Assembly: GCA_015056315.1 (NCBI GenBank)
Contig: SVGN01000030.1
Location: 1 to 32,600 of the forward strand
Direction of reading: 5' to 3'
Origin: Clostridiales bacterium
GTDB taxonomy: Bacteria; Bacillota; Clostridia; Christensenellales; Aristaeellaceae
Length of the DNA: 32,600 nt
Below are positions 15,768-22,369 of the stretch, piece by piece. The notes under the pieces are model-generated. The model had not been told where the DNA came from. It saw nothing but the letters and a program-made list of their open reading frames with translations, and made no database searches. Both the position numbers and the translations under genes were made by a program. Numbering within the stretch: the first letter of the stretch is position 1; each line of letters starts with the position of its first letter.

Positions 15768-17616
15768 CCGCCTGAGGGAAAAGATCGCCATGCTGCCGGA
15801 GAGCCCGGGCTGCTATATTATGAAGAGCCGGGGCGAGATCATCTACATCGGTAAGGCGGTCAACCTGAAAAACCGGGTGCGGCAGTATTTTCACGGCAGC
15901 CACACCCCCAAGGTGGCCGCCATGGCCGCCCGTGTGGACGATTTCGACCTGATGCTGTGCCAGACCAACTTTGAAGCGCTCACCCTGGAGTGCAACCTGA
16001 TCAAGAAGCACAAGCCGTTTTACAACATCCTTCTCAAGGATGACAAGCACTACCCCTACCTGCGCATAGACCTTTCGGAGACCTACCCCCGGCTCACGCT
16101 GGCCAGGCGCATGCAGGCCCGGGACGGGGCGAAGTATTTCGGCCCCTACATCGGCGCAACGGCGGTGCGGCAGGTGATGGAGGAGGTGCGCCGTTTCTTT
16201 CCCCTGCGCACCTGCAAGCAGAGCCTGCCGCTGAAAACGCCCCGCCGCCCCTGCATGAACCACCAGATCGGCAAATGCCTTGCGCCCTGCGCCGGGCTGG
16301 TGAGCGAGAAGGAGTACCGGGCCATCCTCGACCGGGTGATCGCCTTTTTGAGCGGCGACAGCCGGGAGCTGCTCAAGCAGCTGGAAAGTGAGATGCTGGC
16401 CGCCAGCATGCGTATGGAATACGAGCAGGCAGCCGTCATCCGGGATAAGATCAACGACATCAAGCAGCTCATGGAGGAGCAGCACGCCATACAGACCAAG
16501 GCTGTGGAGCAGGATATCCTTGCCGTGGCGGTGGACGGGATCGATGCCATGGTGCAGCTGACCCACATCCGTGCCGGGCGTATGGAGGGCGGCCGCGCCA
16601 TACTGATGGAGGGCTGCGGCAGCGAGGAGCCGGAGCAGATCCTGGCCCAGTTCCTTACCCAGTACTACGACGATGAGCAGCTCATTCCCCGCAATGTGCT
16701 GGTGCAGTGCCTGCCGGAGCCCATCGACGAGCTGGAAAAGTGGCTCCGGGAGCGGCGCGGCGGCGCGGTAACGCTCAGCTGCCCCCAACGGGGCGATAAG
16801 GCCGACCTGATCCGTCTGGCGGTGAAGAATGCGGAGAACGCCCTCTTCCACCACCGGGAGAGCCAGCAGGTCAAATACGCCCGCACCACCCTTGCCATGG
16901 AAGAATTGCAGCAGGCGCTGGGCCTGCCCACGCTGCCCCGCCGCATCGAGGGCTACGATATCTCCAATACCCAGGGCATCCTCAGCGTAGCGGCCATGGT
17001 GGTCTTTGAGGATGGCCAGCCCGCCAAGAAGGAGTACCGGCATTTCCGCATCAAGACCGTGGAAGGGCCCAACGACTTTGCCTCCATGTACGAGGTCATC
17101 CACCGCAGGCTGAGCCACGGCCTGGAGGAGTACCGGGAGCGCACGGAGAACGGGCTGGATCCGAACACCGGGCGTTTTTCCAAGCTGCCGGATGTGATAC
17201 TCATCGACGGCGGCCCGGAGCAGCTGCGCTATGCCCAGCGGGCCATGAAGGCCGCCGGAGCAGATATACCCATGTTCAGCCTGGCGGAAAGGTACGAGAT
17301 CATCTTTGTGCCGGACCGGGAGGAGCCCATCGTGCTGGATCGCCGCTCCAATGCCCAGATGCTCATCCAGTATGTGCGCGATGAGGCGCACCGTTTCGGC
17401 ATTACCCACCACAGGGCGCTGCGGGGCAAGAACAACCTGCAAAGCGAGCTGGAGAAGATCGAGGGCATCGGCCCCAAGCGCCGCACCGCCCTCATACGCC
17501 ATTTCGGCGGCGTCAAGCCCATCTTTACCGCCTCCAAAGAAGCACTGATGGAGGTGGAGGGCATCAGCAGCGAGATGGCCGAGCGGATCCTGGCGTATGC
17601 CAAAACCAGAAAGTGA
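15760..17616 (+). CDS. uvrC: Excinuclease ABC subunit C
   Basis: UvrC makes the two incisions of nucleotide excision repair after UvrAB have found a lesion. The 618-residue protein has the full set of domains. The N-terminal GIY-YIG nuclease is at 10-90 (GCYIM and YIGKAVNLKNR). The UVR motif that contacts UvrB is near 205-240 (MRMEYEQAAVIRDKI). The RNase H-like 5' nuclease is at about 380-555, with Asp400 in DISNTQG, Asp483 in LIDGGPE and His550/His551 in THHR. The helix-hairpin-helix pair is at 565-618 (IEGIGPKRR and VEGISSEMA). Start at 15760 has GGAGG inside the preceding gene, with which it overlaps, so the two are translationally coupled. A terminator follows after five bases. Confidence 0.97.
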   Translation: MNDRLREKIAMLPESPGCYIMKSRGEIIYIGKAVNLKNRVRQYFHGSHTPKVAAMAARVDDFDLMLCQTNFEALTLECNLIKKHKPFYNILLKDDKHYPYLRIDLSETYPRLTLARRMQARDGAKYFGPYIGATAVRQVMEEVRRFFPLRTCKQSLPLKTPRRPCMNHQIGKCLAPCAGLVSEKEYRAILDRVIAFLSGDSRELLKQLESEMLAASMRMEYEQAAVIRDKINDIKQLMEEQHAIQTKAVEQDILAVAVDGIDAMVQLTHIRAGRMEGGRAILMEGCGSEEPEQILAQFLTQYYDDEQLIPRNVLVQCLPEPIDELEKWLRERRGGAVTLSCPQRGDKADLIRLAVKNAENALFHHRESQQVKYARTTLAMEELQQALGLPTLPRRIEGYDISNTQGILSVAAMVVFEDGQPAKKEYRHFRIKTVEGPNDFASMYEVIHRRLSHGLEEYRERTENGLDPNTGRFSKLPDVILIDGGPEQLRYAQRAMKAAGADIPMFSLAERYEIIFVPDREEPIVLDRRSNAQMLIQYVRDEAHRFGITHHRALRGKNNLQSELEKIEGIGPKRRTALIRHFGGVKPIFTASKEALMEVEGISSEMAERILAYAKTRK

Positions 17617-17621
17617 GCCGG

Positions 17622-17649
17622 GGGCTGCCGCATAATCGGCAGCCCTTTT
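17622..17649 (+). terminator. Rho-independent terminator of uvrC
   Basis: GGGCTGCCG (17622-17630) pairs with CGGCAGCCC (17637-17645) around a six-base loop and is followed by TTTT. It starts directly after the uvrC stop codon. Confidence 0.9.
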
Positions 17650-17754
17650 CGCATACACATTTTTTCCATGCCTCGGTTTTGCTTTTGTGGCAAGGATTGT
17701 CGCAAATAGCGCCGCCTGCGGCTGCGCACAATAGCCGCGAGGAGGCGAACAGCT

Positions 17755-18357
17755 TTGAAAAAGAAAACCGGAACCCTGTTGACCATTTCCCTTTTGTGCA
17801 CAGGCCTGTTCACAGCCTGCACCAGCAGCGCCGATACCATGCCCAATGCCGCCCCCACCGCAGGCCCCAACGGCATGGTGACCACTGCCCCGCAGGCCAC
17901 CACATCGCCTGCAGCGACCCAGAGCATGATGCCCGCCGCCACCGCCGAGCCTGCCACGGTAGGCGCAGCAGGCACCGTAGAGGATGCCCGCCGCCTGAGC
18001 GACCGTGTGGAGGATGAGGTGGAGAAGCTCTCCGAGGTGGATGATGCCTCTGCGGTGGTGGTCGGCAACATCGCGCTGGTGGGTGTCAGCTACGATGGCC
18101 AGTACCGCGGCGGCATGACCGACCGGCTCAAGGGCATGATCACCGAGCGGGTGGAGATGACGGATAAGACCATCACCGCCGTTCATGTGACCGACAGCCA
18201 GGAGCTGCGCAAGTCCATCGCTGCCCTCAACGACATGATGGATGATGCCAACGCAGGCTTTGAGCAGCTGCAGACCAAGGCGCTGGAGATCGCCGCCCAG
18301 CTCACCGGCGGCGGCCTGACCCAGCCCGGCACCACCCAGAAGCAGACCACTACCTGA
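17755..18357 (+). CDS. YhcN/YlaJ-family sporulation lipoprotein
   Basis: The 200-residue product starts with a lipoprotein signal ending in LFTAC, so Cys22 should be acylated. A Thr/Ala/Pro-rich linker of about 50 residues follows. The domain at about 75-185 matches YhcN/YlaJ spore lipoproteins: DARRLSDRVEDEVEKL, VVVGNIALVGVSY, and LKGMITERVEMTDKTITAVHVT. In Bacillus these proteins are found in the inner spore membrane and affect germination. The start is TTG at 17755 with GGAGG eight bases upstream. The gene is monocistronic between two terminators. It is the best evidence in the window that the organism forms spores. Confidence 0.88.
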   Translation: MKKKTGTLLTISLLCTGLFTACTSSADTMPNAAPTAGPNGMVTTAPQATTSPAATQSMMPAATAEPATVGAAGTVEDARRLSDRVEDEVEKLSEVDDASAVVVGNIALVGVSYDGQYRGGMTDRLKGMITERVEMTDKTITAVHVTDSQELRKSIAALNDMMDDANAGFEQLQTKALEIAAQLTGGGLTQPGTTQKQTTT

Positions 18358-18360
18358 TGA

Positions 18361-18403
18361 AAAAACAGAGCTGCCGCATTGATTTGCGACAGCTCTGTTT
18401 TGT
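18361..18403. terminator. Bidirectional terminator between the sporulation lipoprotein and feo genes
   Basis: AAACAGAGCTG (18363-18373) pairs with CAGCTCTGTTT (18390-18400). The hairpin has a T-rich run on its plus-strand side (TTTTGTATTG) and six T residues on the minus-strand side, so it can serve the plus-strand gene ending at 18357 and the minus-strand gene ending at 18457. Confidence 0.88.
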
Positions 18404-18456
18404 ATTGTTCTCACGGGCTTTCTCTATGGAGGTACCGAGCCGCTTTATCATATCCC

Positions 18457-18615
18457 TTACGGTTCCCCGCAGCCGCAACCGCAGCTCTTGCCTGCACACT
18501 GCTTGCTGTAGGGGCAGCCGATACACTTCTGTCCCTGCTTTTTGGCGCGGATCACATAGGCGGCAGCGCCGCCCACCAACAGCAGCAGAATGAGTATGAT
18601 GATCGCATTGGTCAT
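18457..18615 (-). CDS. FeoB-associated Cys-rich membrane protein
   Basis: This 52-residue protein consists of one N-terminal membrane helix (residues about 4-22, mostly Ile and Leu), a basic stretch RAKKQGQK, and a cytoplasmic tail with six Cys: CIGCPYSKQC and CGCGC. This is the PF12669 family, found next to feoB in many Firmicutes, presumably handling iron or the FeoB complex in place of FeoC. AAGGAGG lies about 11 bases before the ATG. It starts 47 bases after the feoB stop and completes the feoA-feoB operon. The reading was translated directly from the minus strand. Confidence 0.92.
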   Translation of the reverse strand: MTNAIIILILLLLVGGAAAYVIRAKKQGQKCIGCPYSKQCAGKSCGCGCGEP

Positions 18616-18662
18616 GGTCTCACTGTCGCCTCCTTGCGAAAAAACTGTGGGCAGGGCGCACC

Positions 18663-20672
18663 TTACGCCTGGGCCTTATCCACCTCGGTGGTAACGGTCT
18701 TATCGGCCTTGATGATGAGCCATACCACGATGGCCACCAGCGCAGCCACCACCATGAGGCCGGGCAGGAAGCCGCCGCCGAAGCTGCCGGTGGTGATCAG
18801 CGTGCCGATCTGGTAGACCAGGAAGCCCACGGAGAAGCCCACGCCCAGCTGCATGGCGATGCCGCCCAGGAGCCACTTCTTATCCTTGATCTCGGCATTC
18901 ATCGCGCCGATGGCAGCAAAGCAGGGCGGGGTGAACAGGTTGAACATCAGGTAGGCCAGCGCAGCCACCTTGGTAATGGCGAACACGGTAGCCACCTCGG
19001 CACCGGCACCCTCCATCAGGGCCAGCTCTTCGGTATCGATCAGGTTCTCCAGGCCAACGAAGCATACCGCCAGGGTGCCCACCACGTTCTCCTTGGCAAT
19101 AAAGCCGGTAACGGCGGCAGCCGCCAGCTGCCAGCTGAGCACGCCCACAACGGGCACCAGCACATACGCAAAGGGATGAGCGATGGAGGCCAGAATGGAG
19201 CTTTCGGCGCTCTCGGCCAGCTGGAAGCTCCAATCGAAGCTCTGCATGATCTGCACCACCGTGTTGCACAGCAGGATGATGGTAGCGGCCTTGACGATGT
19301 AGCTCCAGCCGCGGCTGAGCATGGAAAGGGTGGCGCGCTTGAGGCTGGGCCACTTGTACTCGGGCAGCTCGATGATGAAGTAGCTCTTGCGGTGCTTGCT
19401 GCCGGTGATTCGGTTGATGATCAGCGCACCGACGAAGATGAGCAGGATGCCGGCAAAGTACATCAGCGTGCCCACCCAGGAGGCATCCTGGAAGAAAGCG
19501 CCCGCAAACAGGGCGATGACCGGCAGCTTGGCGCCGCAGGGCATCCAGGGGGCCAGCATGGCGGTGGCCTTGCGCTCCCGCTCATTGCGGATGGTGCGGC
19601 AGGCCATTACGCCGGGGATGGCGCAGCCGGTGCCGATCACAAAGGGGATGACCGACTTGCCGCTCAGGCCCACCTTCTTGAAGATGGGGTCAAGCACAAC
19701 GGAGACGCGGGCCATGTAGCCGCAATCCTCCAGAAGGGCGATGAGGAAGTACATGACCATGACCAGCGGCAGGAAGCCCACAACAGCGCCCACACCGCCG
19801 ATGATGCCATCCACCAGCAGCGCCTGGAGCAGGGGGTGGGCGTTCTCCATCAGACCGCCTACCCAGCCCTGGAACTGCTCGATCCAGCCCACGAGGGTAT
19901 CGGCCAGCCATACGCCAAGCCCCAGAGGGCCGTCGCTCTGGGAGATGTGGAACACCAGGAACATGACCACCGCAAAGATGGCGATGCCCGCAATGGGGTG
20001 GGTGAGAACGGCATCGATGGTATCCTGCACGTTCTTGTCGCTGGTGCGCACGGTGCGTTTCTCCACATCGGCTACGATGCCGTTCACAAAGGCAAAGCGC
20101 TTGCGGTCGGCAGCCTCCACGGCGGCCTTGTCGGTCAGGTCCACATCGCCCTGGGCATAGGGAGCGGTCTGGCTCCGGCCCGCAGCGGCGATGGCGGCCT
20201 TTACCACAGCTGCCAGACCCTCGCCGGTGGTGGAGGTGGTCTCGATCACGGCGCAGCCCAGCTTCTGGGCCAGCTTGGCCTCGTCGATATCTGTCTTTTT
20301 CTTCTCGTTCACATCGGCCTTGTTCAGCGCCACCACCATGGGCACGCCCAGCTCCAGCAGCTGGGTGGTAAAGAACAGGCTGCGGCTCAGGTTGGTGCCG
20401 TCCACGATGTTCAGGATCACGTCCGGGTGCTCCTCGCGCACATACTCGGAGGTGATGCTCTCTTCGGAGGTGAAGGGAGACATGGAGTATGCACCGGGAA
20501 GGTCAACGGCGATCACATCCTCCCGGTCGCCGGTAAGGGCCTTGCGGATGGGCGCTTCCTTCTTGTCTACGGTAACGCCTGCCCAGTTGCCCACCCGCTC
20601 GTTGCGGCCGGTAAGGGCGTTGTACATGGTGGTCTTACCACTGTTGGGGTTGCCTGCCAGAGCAATTCTCAT
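18663..20672 (-). CDS. feoB: Ferrous iron transporter B
   Basis: FeoB imports Fe(II) across the cytoplasmic membrane under GTPase control. The 669-residue protein has an N-terminal G domain with P-loop GNPNSGKT (7-14), switch I around VGNWAGVTVDKK, DLPG (57-60) and NKAD (117-120). A helical linker to about residue 235 follows. The membrane core has two Gate repeats; its hallmark GTGCAIPGVMACRTI and the EDCGYMARVSVVLDPIF stretch are intact. The start at 20672 (MRIALAGN) has AAGGAGGAG upstream; a longer frame to 20816 lacks one and would run through the candidate operator. It sits between feoA and the Cys-rich protein. Confidence 0.96.
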   Translation of the reverse strand: MRIALAGNPNSGKTTMYNALTGRNERVGNWAGVTVDKKEAPIRKALTGDREDVIAVDLPGAYSMSPFTSEESITSEYVREEHPDVILNIVDGTNLSRSLFFTTQLLELGVPMVVALNKADVNEKKKTDIDEAKLAQKLGCAVIETTSTTGEGLAAVVKAAIAAAGRSQTAPYAQGDVDLTDKAAVEAADRKRFAFVNGIVADVEKRTVRTSDKNVQDTIDAVLTHPIAGIAIFAVVMFLVFHISQSDGPLGLGVWLADTLVGWIEQFQGWVGGLMENAHPLLQALLVDGIIGGVGAVVGFLPLVMVMYFLIALLEDCGYMARVSVVLDPIFKKVGLSGKSVIPFVIGTGCAIPGVMACRTIRNERERKATAMLAPWMPCGAKLPVIALFAGAFFQDASWVGTLMYFAGILLIFVGALIINRITGSKHRKSYFIIELPEYKWPSLKRATLSMLSRGWSYIVKAATIILLCNTVVQIMQSFDWSFQLAESAESSILASIAHPFAYVLVPVVGVLSWQLAAAAVTGFIAKENVVGTLAVCFVGLENLIDTEELALMEGAGAEVATVFAITKVAALAYLMFNLFTPPCFAAIGAMNAEIKDKKWLLGGIAMQLGVGFSVGFLVYQIGTLITTGSFGGGFLPGLMVVAALVAIVVWLIIKADKTVTTEVDKAQA

Positions 20673-20742
20673 GGGGTACTCCTCCTTAGGGGCTATGCAT
20701 AAATGCTGTATATCATAACACGAAGCGGATGTTCGCCTGCGG

Positions 20743-20758
20743 TTAGGATTACCTAACT
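20743..20758 (-). promoter_or_regulatory. Candidate iron-responsive operator upstream of feoB
   Basis: On the minus strand the site reads AGTTAGGTAATCCTAA. It sits on the near-perfect dyad GTTAGG-4-CCTAAC (20742-20757), which resembles DtxR/IdeR-type boxes. The pattern AGTTAG-2-A-3-CTAA is shared with a site at the feoA promoter. A possible extended -10 (TGTTATGAT on the minus strand, ending at 20712) lies between this site and feoB. Confidence 0.55.
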
Positions 20759-20761
20759 TGT

Positions 20762-20826
20762 TTCCGAAAAGAAAACGGTCTCGGGTGGGACCGCTCTGCT
20801 GCCGGAGCGGGGGCAAAAGCCCCGCT
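20762..20826 (-). terminator. Hairpins between feoA and feoB (possible attenuator)
   Basis: Directly after the feoA stop a stem AGCGGGG/CCCCGCT forms (20806-20826). A second short stem CGGTC/GACCG (20776-20793) is followed on the minus strand by TTTTCTTTT. Together they could stop part of the transcription from the feoA promoter, so feoB would then need its own promoter. Confidence 0.5.
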
Positions 20827-20828
20827 TC

Positions 20829-21047
20829 TCAGACGATGATGGCCTGCGCCAGCTGATGATCGATGGAGTAGCGCCCGTCCTTAACGGCCACCACGCAGCC
20901 GGAGCGCTTGCGGCTCACCACGGTGATGGGCTCGCCGCTGTAGCAGCCCAGCGAAAAGAGAAAAGCGTTCAGCTCCTCATCGTCGGTATCGATGCGCTGA
21001 ATGATGTACTCAACGCCTTCGTTTGCAAGAAGCAGATTCTGTTCCAT
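20829..21047 (-). CDS. feoA: Ferrous iron transport protein A
   Basis: FeoA is a small cytoplasmic SH3-like protein that supports FeoB. The 72-residue product has the family pattern: an initial EYIIQRIDTDDEELNAFLFSLGCYSG, then EPITVVSRKRSGCVVAVKDGRYSID, ending in the hydrophobic LAQAIIV. The start at 21047 (MEQNLL) has GGGAGG upstream. A consensus promoter is located about 110 bases before it, with a candidate operator over the transcription start. Confidence 0.92.
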   Translation of the reverse strand: MEQNLLLANEGVEYIIQRIDTDDEELNAFLFSLGCYSGEPITVVSRKRSGCVVAVKDGRYSIDHQLAQAIIV

Positions 21048-21141
21048 ATCGCTGCGCCTCCCAGCCACCTGCGCCGGTGGGTAATGTGCCGCTTGGTTAG
21101 TGCGGTTTAACCATTGGGCGGAAAGAAGGTCACTCCACAAA

Positions 21142-21157
21142 TTAGAAGTGACTAACT
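21142..21157 (-). promoter_or_regulatory. Candidate iron-responsive operator at the feoA promoter
   Basis: On the minus strand the site reads AGTTAGTCACTTCTAA and lies immediately downstream of the -10 element, where a bound repressor would block transcription. It shares AGTTAG-2-A-3-CTAA with the site upstream of feoB. A further imperfect dyad TGGTTA-8-TAACCA lies at about 21093-21113. Confidence 0.55.
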
Positions 21158-21159
21158 AA

Positions 21160-21188
21160 GTTATAGCACCGGTGGGCAGTTTTGTCAA
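21160..21188 (-). promoter_or_regulatory. Consensus sigma-A promoter of feoA
   Basis: On the minus strand TTGACA (21183-21188), 17 bases, then TATAAC (21160-21165): eleven of twelve consensus positions. Confidence 0.85.
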
Positions 21189-21265
21189 CAGAAGATTTCC
21201 GACAACTTTTGAACGTGGCGAAAAAACTACCCGATAGGACAAAAACGCCGTTGCGACCCTTCCTG

Positions 21266-21294
21266 TTGCATCTTTCTGGAAAGTGCGCTATCCT
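21266..21294 (+). promoter_or_regulatory. Possible promoter of the DMT transporter gene
   Basis: TTGCAT (21266-21271), 17 bases, TATCCT (21289-21294). Matches are moderate at both hexamers. It would give a leader of about 105 bases before the start at 21408. Confidence 0.4.
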
Positions 21295-21296
21295 TC

Positions 21297-21390
21297 TTCC
21301 CGGGGACTCATCGGCCATTGTGTGACGGATGCTGGCAAGACCGGGAAAGGCCCTGAGTGGTCTGAACACTGCCCTTGACCGCTTTATGAA
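21297..21390 (+). other. Structured 5' leader of the DMT transporter gene
   Basis: The leader can fold into an outer stem TTCCCGG/CCGGGAA enclosing about 35 bases, with an inner CATC/GATG pairing, and a second hairpin AGTG/CACT around GTCTGAA. No known riboswitch consensus (guanidine-I, SAM, fluoride, PRPP) was recognised in it. A regulatory function is a guess based on length and stem strength. Confidence 0.25.
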
Positions 21391-21407
21391 GTAAGGGGGA
21401 TGAGCGC

Positions 21408-22286
21408 ATGAACACCAAACAGAAACGGGGCATCCTCTTTGCCATTCTGGCTGCCGCCTTTTATGCGCTGAACGCGCCGCTTTCCAAGCTGCTGCTGGCC
21501 AAGGTGCCGCCCACCATGCTGGCTGCATTCCTGTATCTGGGCGCAGGCCTTGGCATGGCGGTGATGCAGGCCGTGGAGCAAAAGAAAGGCCTTGCCGCCC
21601 GGGAGCAGAAGCTGACGGTGAAGGAGCTGCCCTATACCATCGGTATGGTGGTGCTGGATATTGCCGCCCCCATTGCGCTGATGCTGGGCATCAGCCGCAC
21701 CACCGCAGCCAACGCATCCCTGCTGAACAATTTCGAGATCGTCGCCACCTCGCTGATCGCTCTGTGCATCTTCCAGGAAAAGATCTCGCCCAAGCTGTGG
21801 CTGGGCATCCTGTTGGTTACGGTGTCCAGCATCATCCTCTCGGTGGAGGACAGCAGCAGCTTCACTTTCTCCACCGGCTCTGTCTTTGTGCTCATCGCCT
21901 GCATCTGCTGGGGCTTTGAAAACAACTGCACCAGAATGCTTTCCTCCAAGAACCCGGTACAGATCGTGGTCATCAAGGGCATTTTCTCCGGTCTGGGTTC
22001 GCTGATCATCGCTCTTTGCATCGGCGAAAAGCTGCCGGGTGTGCTCAGCATCCTGGGTGCGCTGGGGCTGGGCTTTGTGGCGTATGGGCTGTCCATCGTC
22101 TTCTACATCTACGCCCAGCGGGAGCTGGGGGCTGCCAAAACCAGCGCCTATTATGCCGTGGCTCCCTTCATCGGGGTGGCGCTGTCGCTGCTCATCTTTA
22201 TGGAGCTGCCCGCAGCAGGCTTCTGGGTGGCGCTGGCGGTGATGGCCGCCGGTACCTGGGTGGTCACCGTGGCAGATAACGGCTGA
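21408..22286 (+). CDS. DMT-superfamily transporter (EamA family)
   Basis: The 292-residue protein has ten hydrophobic helices in two five-helix EamA repeats. The first repeat begins GILFAILAAAFYALNAPLSKLLL and the second SVFVLIACICWGFENNCTRML; the N-terminal FYALNAPLSK and CWGFENN positions are equivalent in the two repeats, as expected for an internal duplication. Members export amino acids, nucleosides or other small metabolites; the substrate is unknown. The ATG at 21408 is preceded by AAGGGGGATGAGCGC. It is monocistronic with a strong terminator and shares no operon with feo, which is divergent. Confidence 0.88.
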   Translation: MNTKQKRGILFAILAAAFYALNAPLSKLLLAKVPPTMLAAFLYLGAGLGMAVMQAVEQKKGLAAREQKLTVKELPYTIGMVVLDIAAPIALMLGISRTTAANASLLNNFEIVATSLIALCIFQEKISPKLWLGILLVTVSSIILSVEDSSSFTFSTGSVFVLIACICWGFENNCTRMLSSKNPVQIVVIKGIFSGLGSLIIALCIGEKLPGVLSILGALGLGFVAYGLSIVFYIYAQRELGAAKTSAYYAVAPFIGVALSLLIFMELPAAGFWVALAVMAAGTWVVTVADNG

Positions 22287-22317
22287 TACATCAGGCGCAA
22301 ACCTGCATACAACAACA

Positions 22318-22364
22318 AACGCCCCGGGCTTCCGTCGCTGTAACGGAACCCCGGGGCGTTTTGC
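22318..22364. terminator. Bidirectional terminator between the DMT transporter and the EAL protein
   Basis: AACGCCCCGGG (22318-22328) pairs with CCCGGGGCGTT (22350-22360); an inner TCCGT/ACGGA extends it. On the plus strand TTTTG follows, on the minus strand TTTGTTGTTG. It serves both convergent genes. Confidence 0.88.
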
Positions 22365-22369
22365 CGGCC

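Noticed and set aside
15676-18414. 912-codon open frame on the minus strand over uvrC and the sporulation lipoprotein
   Set aside because: It is the complement of two well supported genes, crosses two terminators and encodes low-complexity His/Leu/Gly-rich sequence.
18663-20816. Longer feoB start at 20816
   Set aside because: The added 48 residues have no ribosome binding site, are not part of the G domain and would cover the operator dyad; the ATG at 20672 has a perfect site.
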